In this document: one piece after another, positions 35,849-45,498 of the stretch
Numbering within the stretch: the first letter of the stretch is position 1
Layout: every line of letters starts with the position of its first letter
NCBI RefSeq assembly: GCF_023715205.1
Contig: NZ_JAMBNR010000015.1
Location: 62,001 to 126,000, forward strand
DNA length: 64,000 nt
Direction: 5' to 3'
Origin: Mesobacillus maritimus
Lineage (GTDB): Bacteria; Bacillota; Bacilli; Bacillales; Cytobacillaceae
Notes under the pieces: model-generated
Databases searched by the model: none
What the model was told of the DNA's origin: nothing
Seen by the model: the letters and a program-made list of their open reading frames with translations, nothing else
Program-made: the position numbers and the translations under genes

Positions 35849-37438
35849 TTGATGAACAAGGTTAGTATTAAAAGTGAAGTGTCGCAATTGCTAAAGGGAA
35901 ATAATATTGAAGTTCAATTATCGGTACCACAATTAGTAGAAAAAGTACTTGCTAGAAATGAAGGGCAGCTTACTGCTACGGGCGCAATCTGTGCTACAAC
36001 TGGCACTTATACAGGGAGGTCTCCAAAGGATAAGTTCATTGTAAAGGACTCCACTGTTGCTGATAAAATTGACTGGGGTCCCGTTAACCAACCGATTGAA
36101 GAGGAAGTCTTTTCGAACCTTTATACGAAAGTGTTACAATATTTAAAAGAAAAAGAAGAAGTATATGTATTTAAGGGATTTGCAGGAGCGGATAAAAAAC
36201 ATCGTCTTCCAATTCAAGTGATCAACGAATATGCTTGGCATAATTTATTTGTTCATCAATTATTTATTCGCCCTTCAGAGGAAGAACTCTTAGAGCATGA
36301 AGCTGAGTTTACGGTGATTTCTGCTCCTGGTTTCAAAGCGGACCCTAAAGTTGATGGGACAAAATCAGAAACTTTTATCATCGTTTCTTTCGAACAGCGC
36401 GTAGTCTTAATCGGTGGTACTGAATATGCTGGCGAAATGAAGAAATCCATTTTCTCTGTCATGAACTACTTACTTCCTGAGAATGGCATTCTTCCAATGC
36501 ATTGTTCGGCAAATGTAGGCCTTGAAGGGGATGTTGCATTATTCTTTGGTTTATCCGGTACAGGGAAAACAACTTTGTCTGCTGATCCTAACCGACGTTT
36601 AATCGGGGATGATGAACATGGGTGGTCTTCAAATGGTGTGTTCAATATTGAAGGCGGTTGCTATGCAAAATGTATTAATTTATCAAAAGAAAAAGAACCA
36701 CAAATTTTTAGTGCCATTCGTTTTGGTTCTGTTCTTGAAAATGTAGTACTTCATAAAGAAAGTAGACTGCCTGATTATGATGATGGTACGTTAACCGAAA
36801 ATACTCGAGCAGCATATTCAATCCAAGCGATTGACAATATCGTTGATCCAAGTATTGCGGGTCATCCGAACACGATTGTCTTTTTGACAGCAGATGCATT
36901 CGGAGTACTTCCACCAATCGCGAAATTAACAAAAGAACAGGCCATGTATCATTTCTTAAGTGGCTATACTTCTAAGCTTGCTGGTACTGAACGGGGCGTA
37001 ACCTCTCCAGAAGCAACGTTTTCGACTTGTTTCGGATCACCATTCTTACCGTTACCTGCCCAAACCTATGCAGAAATGCTAGGAGAAAAAATTGATGAGT
37101 ATGGGGCAAGAGTATACCTCGTGAACACAGGTTGGACTGGTGGCGAATACGGGGTTGGTAAGCGAATGAACTTAGCTTACACACGAGCAATGGTTCAGGC
37201 TGCTCTAGAAGGTGAAATCAGCAACGTCGAAACGGTTAAGGATGAAATCTTTGGTTTAGAGATTCCACTTCATGTTCCTGGAGTACCTGACGAGGTATTG
37301 CAACCAATCAAAACATGGAGAGATGAAGCTGCTTATCTTCAAAAAGCAAATGAGCTTGCTGAAAAGTTCAAAGACAACTTCAAAAAGTTTAGCACTATAT
37401 CCACTGATATCCAACTAAAAGGCGGTCCTCTTGTTTAA
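35849..37438 (+). CDS. pckA: Phosphoenolpyruvate carboxykinase (ATP)
   Basis: 529 residues (one fewer if the second ATG at 35852 is used), typical of ATP-PEPCK. Signatures: [19 protein letters not shown] (substrate region, residues 45-63), the P-loop GLSGTGKT at 234-241, and GDDEHGW following it. It converts oxaloacetate and ATP to PEP and CO2 at the start of gluconeogenesis. AAGGAAGG precedes the start. The CcpN-like box over the -10 suggests repression when sugars are available, fitting lactate use through lutABC in the same organism. Confidence 0.97.
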   Translation: MMNKVSIKSEVSQLLKGNNIEVQLSVPQLVEKVLARNEGQLTATGAICATTGTYTGRSPKDKFIVKDSTVADKIDWGPVNQPIEEEVFSNLYTKVLQYLKEKEEVYVFKGFAGADKKHRLPIQVINEYAWHNLFVHQLFIRPSEEELLEHEAEFTVISAPGFKADPKVDGTKSETFIIVSFEQRVVLIGGTEYAGEMKKSIFSVMNYLLPENGILPMHCSANVGLEGDVALFFGLSGTGKTTLSADPNRRLIGDDEHGWSSNGVFNIEGGCYAKCINLSKEKEPQIFSAIRFGSVLENVVLHKESRLPDYDDGTLTENTRAAYSIQAIDNIVDPSIAGHPNTIVFLTADAFGVLPPIAKLTKEQAMYHFLSGYTSKLAGTERGVTSPEATFSTCFGSPFLPLPAQTYAEMLGEKIDEYGARVYLVNTGWTGGEYGVGKRMNLAYTRAMVQAALEGEISNVETVKDEIFGLEIPLHVPGVPDEVLQPIKTWRDEAAYLQKANELAEKFKDNFKKFSTISTDIQLKGGPLV

Positions 37439-37556
37439 GAGGTTAAAAAATGCAACATTTAGGGTAACTAACATCATTTATTAGTACCAAGGAGTTGATG
37501 ATTAACCCTAGGAGATAACAATAAGCGAGTTGGGACTCTATGTGAAGCAAAAACGA

Positions 37557-37590
37557 GAAAAGGTCACCAATGTTTGTTGGTGACCTTTTT
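37557..37590 (+). terminator. Terminator of pckA
   Basis: AAAAGGTCACCAA pairs with TTGGTGACCTTTT and is followed by TTTGATG. The 316-bp region 37439-37754 contains this, a second hairpin and no convincing gene. Confidence 0.8.
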
Positions 37591-37721
37591 GATGTTGAAA
37601 ATCATAGGGGTGACAGCAAAGGAATGAATTGATTGCCTTAGTGCTGTGATGAATAACGAGAATGGGCACCAATGGGGCGGATTGGTTACTAAATATTTAA
37701 AAAATGCAGTTCAACCTTAAT

Positions 37722-37748
37722 AAAGAGGCAGGGAATCCCTGCCTCTTT
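37722..37748 (-). terminator. Terminator of ytmB (bidirectional)
   Basis: AAAGAGGCAGGGA pairs with TCCCTGCCTCTTT; tails are TGTTTT on the plus strand and TATTAAGG on the minus strand, ending 7 bp before the ytmB stop. Confidence 0.75.
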
Positions 37749-37754
37749 GTTTTA

Positions 37755-37997
37755 TTAGTTTGGCGTATAAAGTGATACTAATTGATAAATAATAACCGTT
37801 TTCTTTTCAGACCACTCTAATTTTCTTATAAATCCAGTGCCACTTGTGTCCCCTTCGATATACTTTTTTACTTCAAGGGGAACATCAATCGGATAAAGTC
37901 TGTAACCATCCTTTTCTAATCGAAACAAATTTTCTTCCAATCTTTCTTCGCGACCCTTTGTAACAATCATTGTATTTAGCTCTAAAGGCATCCCCAT
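37755..37997 (-). CDS. ytmB: YtmB family protein (DUF2584)
   Basis: 80 residues, the family length. It starts MGMPLELNTMIVTKGREERL and contains EKDGYRLYPIDVPLEV and ends YQLVSLYTPN, close to B. subtilis YtmB in length and layout. A small cytosolic beta-rich fold is likely; no function is known. AAAAAGGAG precedes ATG. It lies 35 bp downstream of ytmA on the same strand, as in B. subtilis. Confidence 0.88.
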   Translation of the reverse strand: MGMPLELNTMIVTKGREERLEENLFRLEKDGYRLYPIDVPLEVKKYIEGDTSGTGFIRKLEWSEKKTVIIYQLVSLYTPN

Positions 37998-38032
37998 TGA
38001 AATGCACTCCTTTTTAGGTAGTCACATCTATT

Positions 38033-38821
38033 TTACCATTTTTCTGATTTTGTTTTCATCCAATCTGATAAATCTTTTACGACTTGACGATTGATTTGAG
38101 GCGGAAAATAATGTGTGTAATCAGGAAAGTACCAGCTTGTTACACTCTTCTCTAACGTACTTAATCTTCTTTCAAGTCGATAGGAATGTTCAACGGATAC
38201 ATTCCTATCCTGCTCCCCATGAATAATCAAGACGGGTGAATGTAACTTTTCTAATTGATATAACGGAGTCCTCGCCTGATACCGCCTTGGGAATTTACCC
38301 GGAGTACCACCAATAACTCGCTTCATCATTCTGCGCATGTCTTTGCGTTCAATATAAGTTAGGCTCATATCGGTTACGCCACCCCATGTCACAACAGATG
38401 CCGCCTCCGGGTATTCAATTGCTGTCCATAATGCCATTACACCACCACGCGAAAATCCAAAAATATGGACATTCTTGATTTCAGGAAAAGATTTTAATAA
38501 CTCAAAACCCGAAAATGCATCACGACGGTCATCCCCAGCAAAATCTTCATTGCCTTCCCCTCCTCGATTTCCGCGGTAAAAAGGAGCAAATACAATAAAT
38601 CCCTCCGAGGCAAATTGTGCAATTCTCGCAGGCCTTACTTGTCCTACGCCTTTTATCCCTCCACGTAAATATAAAAAACCATCCGCTACCTCGCCTTTAT
38701 TTGGTTTCGCTAATAAACCCTTAACTCGCAATCCGCCAGAGTAATAAGTGACTAGGAACAGATTGACATTTGGGTTCGGGGAAGGATAGGCAAATTGCGA
38801 AATGATTGTACCATCTTTCAT
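38033..38821 (-). CDS. ytmA: Alpha/beta hydrolase YtmA (prolyl oligopeptidase-like fold)
   Basis: 262 residues of the peptidase S9-like hydrolase group. The nucleophile elbow GFSRGG (Ser near residue 122) follows FPEIKNVHIF. The acid is in VLIIHGEQDRNV and the histidine in FPDYTHYFPP, so the Ser-Asp-His triad is intact. No signal peptide; the substrate is unknown. ATG 38821 is preceded by GGAG. It is the first gene of the ytmA-ytmB pair and divergent from ytlA. Confidence 0.83.
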   Translation of the reverse strand: MKDGTIISQFAYPSPNPNVNLFLVTYYSGGLRVKGLLAKPNKGEVADGFLYLRGGIKGVGQVRPARIAQFASEGFIVFAPFYRGNRGGEGNEDFAGDDRRDAFSGFELLKSFPEIKNVHIFGFSRGGVMALWTAIEYPEAASVVTWGGVTDMSLTYIERKDMRRMMKRVIGGTPGKFPRRYQARTPLYQLEKLHSPVLIIHGEQDRNVSVEHSYRLERRLSTLEKSVTSWYFPDYTHYFPPQINRQVVKDLSDWMKTKSEKW

Positions 38822-38932
38822 TGATCACCACTCCTTTATGTTCCTTTTTTTCATATAGGCATTCACACATTTTTTATAAACTTCATACGATATCGTAAAA
38901 AGAATTAGCCCATTTTTGAGGAGGTCTCTATC

Positions 38933-39928
38933 GTGAAAAAGTGGATAAAACCATATGTAGTGTTTTTCCTTGCCATAGTTCTCATTATACCTTTAGCGGC
39001 ATGTGGACAAGAGAAAAAGGAAACCATTCGCTTAGCAGAAGTAACTCGGTCAATTTTCTATGCCCCACTTTATGCTGCTCTTACTGAAGGATTTTTTGAA
39101 GACGAGGGCCTGAAGATTGAACTAACAACCGTCTGGGGTGGTGACAAGGTCATGACTTCACTCATTTCAGATGGATCAGACATTGGCCTAGTTGGTTCTG
39201 AAACCTCCATTTACGTTTATGCCCGTGGGGCGAGTGACCCTGTTATTAACTTTGGGCAGTTAACGCAAACCGATGGAACATTCCTTGTTTCCCGGGATGA
39301 AGTCGATGATTTCCAATGGGAACAGTTGAAAGATTCCACATTCCTTGGTCAACGTAAAGGTGGAATGCCACAAATGGTAGGCGAGTTTGTTTTGAAAAAA
39401 CACGGTATTGACCCTCAAAACGATTTAAATCTTATTCAGAATATTGATTTTGCAAATATCTCAAGTGCTTTTGCAAGTGGAACTGGTGACTATGTCCAAT
39501 TATTCGAACCACAAGCTAGTATTTTTGAAAAAGAAGGCAGAGGACATATCGTCGCTTCTTTTGGTACTGAATCTGGTCATGTGCCATATACAACTTTCAT
39601 GGCAAAGCAAAGCTATATGGAAGAAAATAGTGAAACTGTTGAGAAATTCACCCGCGCTCTCTATAAAGCGCAACAATGGGTATCAGAAAGTGACTCTGCT
39701 GTAATTGCCGAAGCGATTCAACCATTTTTCGAAGATACCGAACTTGAAATTCTTGAAATGGCTGTAGACCGTTATAAAACACAAGGATCATTTGCTACTG
39801 ACCCCATTCTGGATGAAGAAGAATGGACCAACCTACAAGTCATCATGGAAGAAGCAGGAGAACTGCCGAAAGAAGTTTCCCATGAAGAATTAGTCAACAC
39901 CACCATTGCCGAAAAAGTGATGAACTAA
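38933..39928 (+). CDS. ytlA: ABC transporter substrate-binding lipoprotein (SsuA/ThiY-like)
   Basis: 331 residues. A lipoprotein signal with lipobox LAAC (Cys24) is followed by an NMT1/SsuA-like periplasmic fold: IRLAEVTRSIFYAPLYAAL, FFEDEGLKIELTTVWGG, GSETSIYVYARGA. The family binds pyrimidine or sulfonate-type ligands; the ligand here is unknown and no TPP riboswitch is visible upstream. The start is GTG with GAGGAGG upstream. It heads an importer operon with ytlC and ytlD. Confidence 0.85.
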   Translation: MKKWIKPYVVFFLAIVLIIPLAACGQEKKETIRLAEVTRSIFYAPLYAALTEGFFEDEGLKIELTTVWGGDKVMTSLISDGSDIGLVGSETSIYVYARGASDPVINFGQLTQTDGTFLVSRDEVDDFQWEQLKDSTFLGQRKGGMPQMVGEFVLKKHGIDPQNDLNLIQNIDFANISSAFASGTGDYVQLFEPQASIFEKEGRGHIVASFGTESGHVPYTTFMAKQSYMEENSETVEKFTRALYKAQQWVSESDSAVIAEAIQPFFEDTELEILEMAVDRYKTQGSFATDPILDEEEWTNLQVIMEEAGELPKEVSHEELVNTTIAEKVMN

Positions 39929-39945
39929 AAGGAGGACGCAGCCAA

Positions 39946-40716
39946 ATGGACTTCTTAACAATAAAAAATGTGCACCATACCTATTTTACAAAATCAAGTA
40001 TGACAACCGCATTAAGTGATATCACGTTAGATGTAAACGAAGGGGAGTTTATTTCCTTTCTAGGCCCAAGCGGCTGCGGCAAAACAACTCTCCTATCCAT
40101 TATCGCTGGTTTAATTGAACCTACTAGCGGAACCGTCCAACTCGAAAATAAAACGGTCAAAACCTCGAAAAATGATATTGGTTATATGCTTCAACAAGAT
40201 TATTTGTTTCCTTGGAAGACGATTGAAGAAAATATCTTGCTTGGGTTAAAAATAAATGGTTCTCTAACTTCAACAACACGAGATTATTCACTCCAACTAC
40301 TTGAAAAAATGGGGCTTGCTCATGTTATTCACTCATCTCCTAAAGAATTGTCTGGTGGGATGCGTCAAAGAGTTGCCCTCGTGCGGACTTTGGCTACTGA
40401 ACCAAAGCTATTAATGCTCGATGAACCTTTTTCAGCCTTAGACTTTCAAACAAAACTTAAATTGGAAGATCTGGTTTCAACCACTTTAAAAAATTTTAAC
40501 AAAACGGCTATTCTGGTTACTCATGATATTGGTGAAGCGATTGCGATGAGTGACCGAATCATCTTATTCTCTCCAAGTCCAGGGAGAATTCATAAAACCT
40601 TTGTGATTCCAAACGAACTAAAATCGCTTACCCCGTTTCATGCTAGAAATCATCCTCAATATACGGAATTATTCCAAAAGATATGGAAGGAGTTGGAATC
40701 ACTTGACGAATCCTGA
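39946..40716 (+). CDS. ytlC: ABC transporter ATP-binding protein YtlC
   Basis: 256 residues of the nitrate/sulfonate/taurine-type importer ATPases. Walker A is GPSGCGKTT (residues 42-50), the Q-loop [11 protein letters not shown], the signature LSGGM, Walker [12 protein letters not shown] and the switch LVTHDI. It starts 17 bp after ytlA with GGAGG upstream and overlaps ytlD by 14 bp. It powers import of the YtlA ligand. Confidence 0.9.
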   Translation: MDFLTIKNVHHTYFTKSSMTTALSDITLDVNEGEFISFLGPSGCGKTTLLSIIAGLIEPTSGTVQLENKTVKTSKNDIGYMLQQDYLFPWKTIEENILLGLKINGSLTSTTRDYSLQLLEKMGLAHVIHSSPKELSGGMRQRVALVRTLATEPKLLMLDEPFSALDFQTKLKLEDLVSTTLKNFNKTAILVTHDIGEAIAMSDRIILFSPSPGRIHKTFVIPNELKSLTPFHARNHPQYTELFQKIWKELESLDES

Positions 40717-41506
40717 TTTACAAGGTTTGCACCACCAATATCTTAAAGGATTAAAAAGAGAAAAGCGATTAGTACGATTTTTTCAAGTACTGATTTTCAC
40801 TTCATTTTTTGTTCTCTGGGAATTCGCCAGCAGACTGCATTGGATAGATCCCTTAATCTTTAGTTCTCCTTCAAAGGTCTGGAATTTGTTTATTCAGAAA
40901 TCAGTTGATGGTTCACTAGCTGCGAACATTGGAATTACGGTCACGGAAACAATTTTGGGTTTTTTAGCAGGAACATTGCTTGGAACCCTTTTAGCAGCAG
41001 TGCTATGGTGGTCTCCGCTTTTATCTAAAATCCTTGATCCGTTTTTAGTTATTTTAAATGCAATGCCAAAAGTCGCCTTAGGTCCAATTCTAATTGTCGC
41101 GATTGGCGCGAATATGACTAGTATTGTAGCCATGGGTACTCTCGTTTCGGTAATTATTACAACCATTGTTGTTTATACTTCTTTCAAAGAAGTAGACCCA
41201 AATTATTTAAAAGTTTTATACGTTTTCGGTGCTACCCGTTCCGTGTGTTTTAAGCAAGCAATTCTCCCAGCTTCTTTTCCAACCATTATTTCGACCTTAA
41301 AAGTAAATGTTGGTTTAGCATGGGTAGGGGTTATTGTTGGTGAATTTCTAACTTCAGCACGTGGTCTCGGCTATATGATTATTTATGGATTCCAGGTATT
41401 TGATTTCACCTTGGTTTTCCTCTCGCTCCTAGTCATCGCAATATTCGCCACTCTTATGTATCAACTTGTTGAATTGCTTGAAAGAAAACTGATAAAGAAT
41501 GATTAA
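40703..41506 (+). CDS. ytlD: ABC transporter permease YtlD
   Basis: 267 residues from TTG 40703, which has AGGAG 10 nt upstream inside ytlC; codons further upstream belong to the overlap. About six membrane helices of the binding-protein-dependent transport fold, with the EAA loop region [24 protein letters not shown] coded here as [15 protein letters not shown] and following residues. It pairs with YtlC. A GC-rich terminator overlaps its stop. Confidence 0.9.
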   Translation: MTNPDLQGLHHQYLKGLKREKRLVRFFQVLIFTSFFVLWEFASRLHWIDPLIFSSPSKVWNLFIQKSVDGSLAANIGITVTETILGFLAGTLLGTLLAAVLWWSPLLSKILDPFLVILNAMPKVALGPILIVAIGANMTSIVAMGTLVSVIITTIVVYTSFKEVDPNYLKVLYVFGATRSVCFKQAILPASFPTIISTLKVNVGLAWVGVIVGEFLTSARGLGYMIIYGFQVFDFTLVFLSLLVIAIFATLMYQLVELLERKLIKND

Positions 41507-41533
41507 ACGGCCGGCATTAAAACCCGGCCGTTT
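41505..41533. terminator. Bidirectional terminator between ytlD and ytkD
   Basis: AAACGGCCGG pairs with CCGGCCGTTT around a 9-nt loop; it overlaps the ends of both convergent genes. Confidence 0.8.
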
Positions 41534-41990
41534 CAATTCTCTGAAGACTCAATCTCACAACATCGTCCTTCATAATAAAACTAAACTCGGGATTTACTCT
41601 CTCTTTGAGGAGATTCCCATCTTTCAAGACAGGACCGTTTGTTTCAAAATAATGGTCTTGTGTATGAAAAGTATCGATTTCAGCAAAATAAATTCGCTTA
41701 ATAAAAGCAGTTTCTCCATTTTGAACTTTATATTCTCCAATAACAATTGGTTCTTTATTAATCACTCCACCGGTTTCTTCATATACTTCACGAATAGCCG
41801 CTTGAATTAGAGTTTCTCCTTTTTCGCGCTTTCCTCCTGGGAACTCGAAACCACGGATCTTATGATTGGTTAATACCCACTTACCTTCATATCTGCATAT
41901 AATAAATACGTGTTCTGGTTCTCGCTCAAAAGCCATTTTTTCAAAAGCTAAAGTAACTTTTGAGCCATTTGAGTCTAGAAAATGTTCCAT
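41517..41990 (-). CDS. ytkD: Nudix hydrolase YtkD (8-oxo-dGTP/RNA pyrophosphohydrolase type)
   Basis: 157 residues from ATG 41990 (AGGG 6 nt upstream; a GTG at 42002 lacks spacing). The full Nudix box is present: GGKREKGETLIQAAIREVYE followed by ETGG near residues 59-82. B. subtilis YtkD hydrolyses 8-oxo-dGTP and other nucleoside triphosphates and has been linked to RNA 5' pyrophosphate removal. It is convergent with ytlD, as in B. subtilis. Confidence 0.88.
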   Translation of the reverse strand: MEHFLDSNGSKVTLAFEKMAFEREPEHVFIICRYEGKWVLTNHKIRGFEFPGGKREKGETLIQAAIREVYEETGGVINKEPIVIGEYKVQNGETAFIKRIYFAEIDTFHTQDHYFETNGPVLKDGNLLKERVNPEFSFIMKDDVVRLSLQRIETAGF

Positions 41991-42064
41991 TTTATCCCTC
42001 ACTCATGCATATTCTACTATTCATGATTATACAATGAATGGAGAATAAAAAGGAAAACCGCCGC

Positions 42065-42382
42065 TTATTCCGGCAGAATTCCCATACTTTCAATATGCTT
42101 TTTTGCCTCGTCATCGCCAAGCTGATGAATCATTTTATAAAGTCGAGTTAAACTTCGATCTTGATCATGGTTTGATTTGTCATTGTGATACTCTTCAAAG
42201 GGAACATGTGCCCTTAAAAAATTCTCCACACCTTTATTATAGTTATAATCGAACTCTTCCCTGAGTTGAGTGATTTCTTCATCATTTGCTTCAATTTTAA
42301 AATTCCATGTCGAGTCTGTAGCGCTTTGTGTTATTTCGCCACTGCCAATATCAATATAATAGGTCTTCTTACGATCCTCCAT
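42065..42382 (-). CDS. Conserved Bacillaceae protein of unknown function
   Basis: 105 residues, acidic and hydrophilic, starting MEDRKKTYYIDIGSGEITQS and continuing with a helical region ending LGDDEAKKHIESMGILPE. No membrane span, cysteine or metal motif is visible. Similar short proteins are found next to ytkD/dps in Bacillus; some are labelled hydrolase without basis. ATG 42382 has AAGGAGTGAG upstream. It is upstream of ytkD on the same strand with a 74-bp gap. Confidence 0.7.
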   Translation of the reverse strand: MEDRKKTYYIDIGSGEITQSATDSTWNFKIEANDEEITQLREEFDYNYNKGVENFLRAHVPFEEYHNDKSNHDQDRSLTRLYKMIHQLGDDEAKKHIESMGILPE

Positions 42383-42574
42383 TGAAACTCACTCCTTTGA
42401 TATGAGTTTCCCCAGCTTCACGTTTTAATAAACGAAGATAAATCTATAGTCACAGCACAATTCATGGTAAAATTAAATTGTAGTAACAATGAGGAATAAA
42501 TATTCTAGTGGAGGGTATCTACTAAATATAATCAATAGAAAAAACAGGAATCTAACTGTACTGGAGGTGAGAAA

Positions 42575-42832
42575 ATGAAATTAGTTGATGAATTGTTTGA
42601 GCTGTACCGTGATAAGCTTACAGGGGACGAAGAAGATATTGATATGCTTGCATTTGCCTTCCTTGAAGAAATGAACCGCGAGGACTTACTTCATATCATA
42701 AAAGAAATGGACACCCAAGAACTCTATGACCTAATCGGCGTTTACTTAATTGAAAGTTTAAAGGGGAAATTTGCTCAAGAGGAATATGGTCAAAGGCGTT
42801 CACCTTTTTTTCACTCTCGTGATATCCACTAA
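42575..42832 (+). CDS. Small conserved protein, DUF6154-like
   Basis: 85 residues, acidic and helical (MKLVDELFELYRDKLTGDEE, DLIGVYLIESLKGKFAQEE), without cysteines or membrane segments. The pattern matches a Bacillus family of unknown function (DUF6154, from memory). GGAGGTGAG precedes the start 5-6 nt upstream. It stands alone between the 105-residue gene and dps, ending before a shared terminator. Confidence 0.7.
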   Translation: MKLVDELFELYRDKLTGDEEDIDMLAFAFLEEMNREDLLHIIKEMDTQELYDLIGVYLIESLKGKFAQEEYGQRRSPFFHSRDIH

Positions 42833-42997
42833 ACCATCCAACTACATATCTATTCTTAATATCAGGCCTCTTAATGAAGGCTCTCTTCTAAAACTTTGTT
42901 GCTTTTGAAGAAAAATCACGACTGAATAAGCTCTGTAACCTGAAAAAATAGCTTAATTATAAGAACAAGTCTTCAAACTTAATTTAAACGTAAATGA

Positions 42998-43034
42998 AAA
43001 AAAACCACAAATGCTTTTGATTTGTGGTTTTTTT
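42998..43034. terminator. Bidirectional terminator upstream of the dps stop
   Basis: AAAAACCACAAAT pairs with ATTTGTGGTTTTT, with T-rich tails on both strands. Confidence 0.85.
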
Positions 43035-43075
43035 CTTTATAATACGCTTTTTATTAATGAAATACTTCGCTATTA

Positions 43076-43516
43076 TTAGGATCCAAGGTAAGCCTTAAAC
43101 ATCCATAAATGTTTCTTCATACTTTGTTTTACCCCAAGAAGCATATCAGCTGTCCCTTCGTCGCCAGCTTTTTCAGCCACTTCCATACTCGCCTGGAGCT
43201 CATCAACAAATTTGGCTAAGTCCCCTGCTAGGGATCGTACCATTTCCTCTTCATTTTCCTGATTGGTTGCTTCCTCAATAAACGAAAGCTCTAAACACTC
43301 TTTTAGGGTCCCACCAGGTTTACCTTCTAACGCTAATATTCTTTCCGCAAATTCATCAATAACTGTTGCGGCTTCATTGTATAATTCCTCAAATTTTTCA
43401 TGTAAAGTAAAAAAGTGAGGGCCCTTTACATTCCAGTGGTAATTATGCAGTTTCGTATAGAACACGGTCCAAGTTGCGACTTGTTTATTCACAGATTGGA
43501 TTAATTCTGATGACAT
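43076..43516 (-). CDS. dps: Dps-family DNA-protecting ferritin-like protein
   Basis: 146 residues. The Dps ferroxidase signature is intact: YHWNVKGPHFFTLHEKFEELY near residues 27-47 and EFAERILALEG near 55-65 provide the interface His, Asp and Glu ligands. Dps dodecamers oxidise and store iron and protect DNA during stress and starvation. AGGAGG precedes ATG. A sigma-B type promoter is visible upstream, matching general stress control of B. subtilis dps (ytkB). Confidence 0.93.
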   Translation of the reverse strand: MSSELIQSVNKQVATWTVFYTKLHNYHWNVKGPHFFTLHEKFEELYNEAATVIDEFAERILALEGKPGGTLKECLELSFIEEATNQENEEEMVRSLAGDLAKFVDELQASMEVAEKAGDEGTADMLLGVKQSMKKHLWMFKAYLGS

Positions 43517-43539
43517 ATAATCAACCTCCTATTAGTGTT

Positions 43540-43564
43540 ATTCCCCCTTATGGACAAGCTAAAC
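43540..43564 (-). promoter_or_regulatory. Sigma-B type promoter of dps
   Basis: On the minus strand GTTTAG and GGGAAT are separated by 13 bp; the sigma-B consensus is GTTTAA-N13-15-GGGTAT. It lies 24 bp before the dps start. Confidence 0.55.
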
Positions 43565-43637
43565 ATTTTTCGCCATATCCCTAGGTAGAATGAAAAAAAA
43601 CATGCTACAATCATTTTGAAGCAAAGGAGGGGTTTTT

Positions 43638-43817
43638 ATGCTAACCGTACTCATTATATCGATTATTATTGTTATTGTTGTACTACTATTGGCCGTTCTT
43701 ACTACTTCAAAAGCCTATACCTATAAACATACGGTAGATCCAATCAAAGATGATTCCCACCATGAGTCTAGAGACGCTGATGAAAAATCAAAGAATACTG
43801 AATCTACAAAGCAGTAG
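43638..43817 (+). CDS. ytzI: YtzI-like small membrane protein
   Basis: 59 residues: one hydrophobic helix (TVLIISIIIVIVVLLLAVL), then TTSKAYTYKHTVDPIKDD and a polar tail rich in Asp, Glu, Ser and Lys. The helix followed by KAYTYKHTVDP is the YtzI pattern. No function is known. AAAGGAGGGG gives a very strong ribosome site. It lies between dps and luxS, as in B. subtilis. Confidence 0.85.
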   Translation: MLTVLIISIIIVIVVLLLAVLTTSKAYTYKHTVDPIKDDSHHESRDADEKSKNTESTKQ

Positions 43818-43848
43818 ATTAAACCGGAGTTATTTCTTCCTACTGCAC

Positions 43849-43881
43849 AAAAAAGATGCCCATAGCATGGGCATCTTTTTT
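43849..43881. terminator. Bidirectional terminator between ytzI and luxS
   Basis: AAAAAAGATGCCCAT pairs with ATGGGCATCTTTTTT around AGC; efficient in both directions. Confidence 0.9.
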
Positions 43882-43905
43882 AAAGCTTTGGCTTACTAAG
43901 GCACT

Positions 43906-44379
43906 TTAAGCAAATACTTGTCTTAATTCTTCTTTACTTTGCGTTAACCAGAAGCGCATGAGTCGCTTGGCTCCCTCTAAATCATGAAGCTTGGCTTGGC
44001 CACACTGCTTTTCGGTTGCTGCAGGTATTTCAGTTACTTCAACTGCTGTTGTCATTGTAGCTTCTAATAAATCAATGATCTCATCAACAGTTGGTGTACC
44101 ACTTACCACTAAATAATAGCCTGTTTGACATCCCATTGGTGAAATATCAATAATATCAAAATGATCATATTTCTCAGCATGCTCACGAAGGTTAAATGCA
44201 AGCAAATGCTCCAACGTATGAATTGTATCTGGTTTCATTGCTTGTTTATTTGGCTGACAAAAACGAATATCATATTTATTTACGACTCCGTCACTTCCTA
44301 CTTTATGGACGCCACAATGTCTCACATACGGAGCTTTGACAGCGTTATGGTCAAGTTCAAAACTTTCAACTGAAGGCAT
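43906..44379 (-). CDS. luxS: S-ribosylhomocysteine lyase LuxS
   Basis: 157 residues from ATG 44379 (AAAGGAG upstream); a 21-codon upstream extension is rejected because family members start MPSVESF. Metal ligands His54 and His58 (HTLEH) and Cys126 are present, as is catalytic Cys84 (MGCQTGYY). It cleaves S-ribosylhomocysteine to homocysteine and DPD, the AI-2 precursor, completing the activated methyl cycle with metK. Monocistronic and divergent from ytjA/yidD. Confidence 0.96.
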   Translation of the reverse strand: MPSVESFELDHNAVKAPYVRHCGVHKVGSDGVVNKYDIRFCQPNKQAMKPDTIHTLEHLLAFNLREHAEKYDHFDIIDISPMGCQTGYYLVVSGTPTVDEIIDLLEATMTTAVEVTEIPAATEKQCGQAKLHDLEGAKRLMRFWLTQSKEELRQVFA

Positions 44380-44515
44380 TCTCGTATTCCACTCCTTTAA
44401 TCTATCTTTTCCTATCATACACGAAATGTTAGTAATTTTCACTAGAATGCAACTTATTTCTAAATCCCATTAAATTATGATAAAGTATCTACATTATAAA
44501 AGGAGTGACGAAACC

Positions 44516-44776
44516 TTGTTTAAAAAACTGTTCCTTAAAATGATTCGTTTTTACCAAATCGTGATTTCTCCTCTAAAACCACCTAGCTGCCGATTTTACC
44601 CTACTTGTTCGCAGTATGGGCTCGAAGCTGTAAGCAAATTTGGCGCTATGAAAGGCGGCTGGCTAACACTAAAACGAATTGTTAAATGCCATCCCTTCCA
44701 TCCTGGTGGTTTTGATTATGTACCCGAGGAATGGCCAAAGAAGAAAAAATTTAATTCTTCGAATAACCGTCAATAA
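44516..44776 (+). CDS. ytjA: YidD-family membrane protein insertion efficiency factor (YtjA)
   Basis: 86 residues from TTG 44516, preceded by AAAAGGAG; an earlier ATG at 44477 lies within the promoter-like region. The family signature [19 protein letters not shown] (two cysteines) and [20 protein letters not shown] are both present. YidD helps insertion of membrane proteins via YidC; B. subtilis YtjA was also described as a haemolytic protein in E. coli. It overlaps the 3' end of ytiB by 26 bp on the opposite strand. Confidence 0.9.
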   Translation: MFKKLFLKMIRFYQIVISPLKPPSCRFYPTCSQYGLEAVSKFGAMKGGWLTLKRIVKCHPFHPGGFDYVPEEWPKKKKFNSSNNRQ

Positions 44777-45317
44777 CTAGATCAAGCTTACCAGTTTTAG
44801 GATCAATAACGAGACCGTGAACTGGAGTATCTTTTGGCATTAATGGGTGATTCTTAATTACATCCACACTATGTGCAACACTCTCATTTACATTTTCAAA
44901 ACCATGTAACCATTCATTTACATTGATTCCCGAATAATTGAGGGTTTCTAGGATCTCTTCTGTAACTCCACGTGCTTTCATTTCTCCTAAAATTACATCT
45001 GGTTTCATACCGCTCATTCCACAATCATGGTGACCAATAACTAAAACTTCTTGCGCTTGTAGTTGATACACGGCGACTAGAAGGCTCCTCATAATACTTC
45101 CAAACGGATGCATTACCAGTGCCCCAGCATTTTTTACAATTTTCACGTCTCCATTTTTAACATTTAACGCATTCGGTAATAACTCTAATAAGCGCGTATC
45201 CATACAAGTTAAAATAACCATCTTTTTATTTGGAAATTTTGTTGTCTCGTATTGCTTATATTTCTTTTCACTAACGAAGCTACGGTTATAATCTAGAATA
45301 TTTCCGAGTAAACTCAT
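44751..45317 (-). CDS. ytiB: Beta-class carbonic anhydrase (YtiB)
   Basis: 188 residues of the beta carbonic anhydrase family. Zinc ligands Cys (ILTCMDTRL, followed by the Asp-Arg dyad), His and Cys ([11 protein letters not shown]) are intact. It interconverts CO2 and bicarbonate in the cytosol. The ATG start is 17 bp into the divergent region before the zinc-regulated znuA-like gene. The 3' ends of ytiB and ytjA overlap. Position next to ytjA matches B. subtilis. Confidence 0.9.
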   Translation of the reverse strand: MSLLGNILDYNRSFVSEKKYKQYETTKFPNKKMVILTCMDTRLLELLPNALNVKNGDVKIVKNAGALVMHPFGSIMRSLLVAVYQLQAQEVLVIGHHDCGMSGMKPDVILGEMKARGVTEEILETLNYSGINVNEWLHGFENVNESVAHSVDVIKNHPLMPKDTPVHGLVIDPKTGKLDLVIDGYSKN

Positions 45318-45429
45318 GTGTAATCAACCTACTTTCTCAAATATCTTTTTTATAAGAATACAGCAATTTTTCTGGATTGAAAAATCTCTTGCTTTTAGCG
45401 TCATTATTCTGTATGATACAAAAAGTAAA

Positions 45430-45444
45430 TCGTAATCATTACGT
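45430..45444 (+). promoter_or_regulatory. Zur box upstream of the zinc-binding lipoprotein gene
   Basis: TCGTAATCATTACGT matches 14 of 15 positions of the Bacillus Zur operator TCGTAATNATTACGA. It lies 55 bp before the gene, so zinc repression is expected. Confidence 0.75.
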
Positions 45445-45498
45445 ATTACAATATACAAATGTAAATCAATCTAAAAACGATTGACTGGAGGAACCTTT

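Noticed and set aside
37600-37720. Short frame of 23 codons after pckA (start near 37653)
   Set aside because: No convincing ribosome site and no recognisable product.
38822-38932. TPP riboswitch sought upstream of ytlA because of its ThiY-like product
   Set aside because: The 111-bp gap has no THI-box conserved segments and is too short.
41499-41810. 103-codon plus-strand frame opposite ytkD
   Set aside because: Antisense to an intact Nudix gene with a clear signature; begins within the terminator region.
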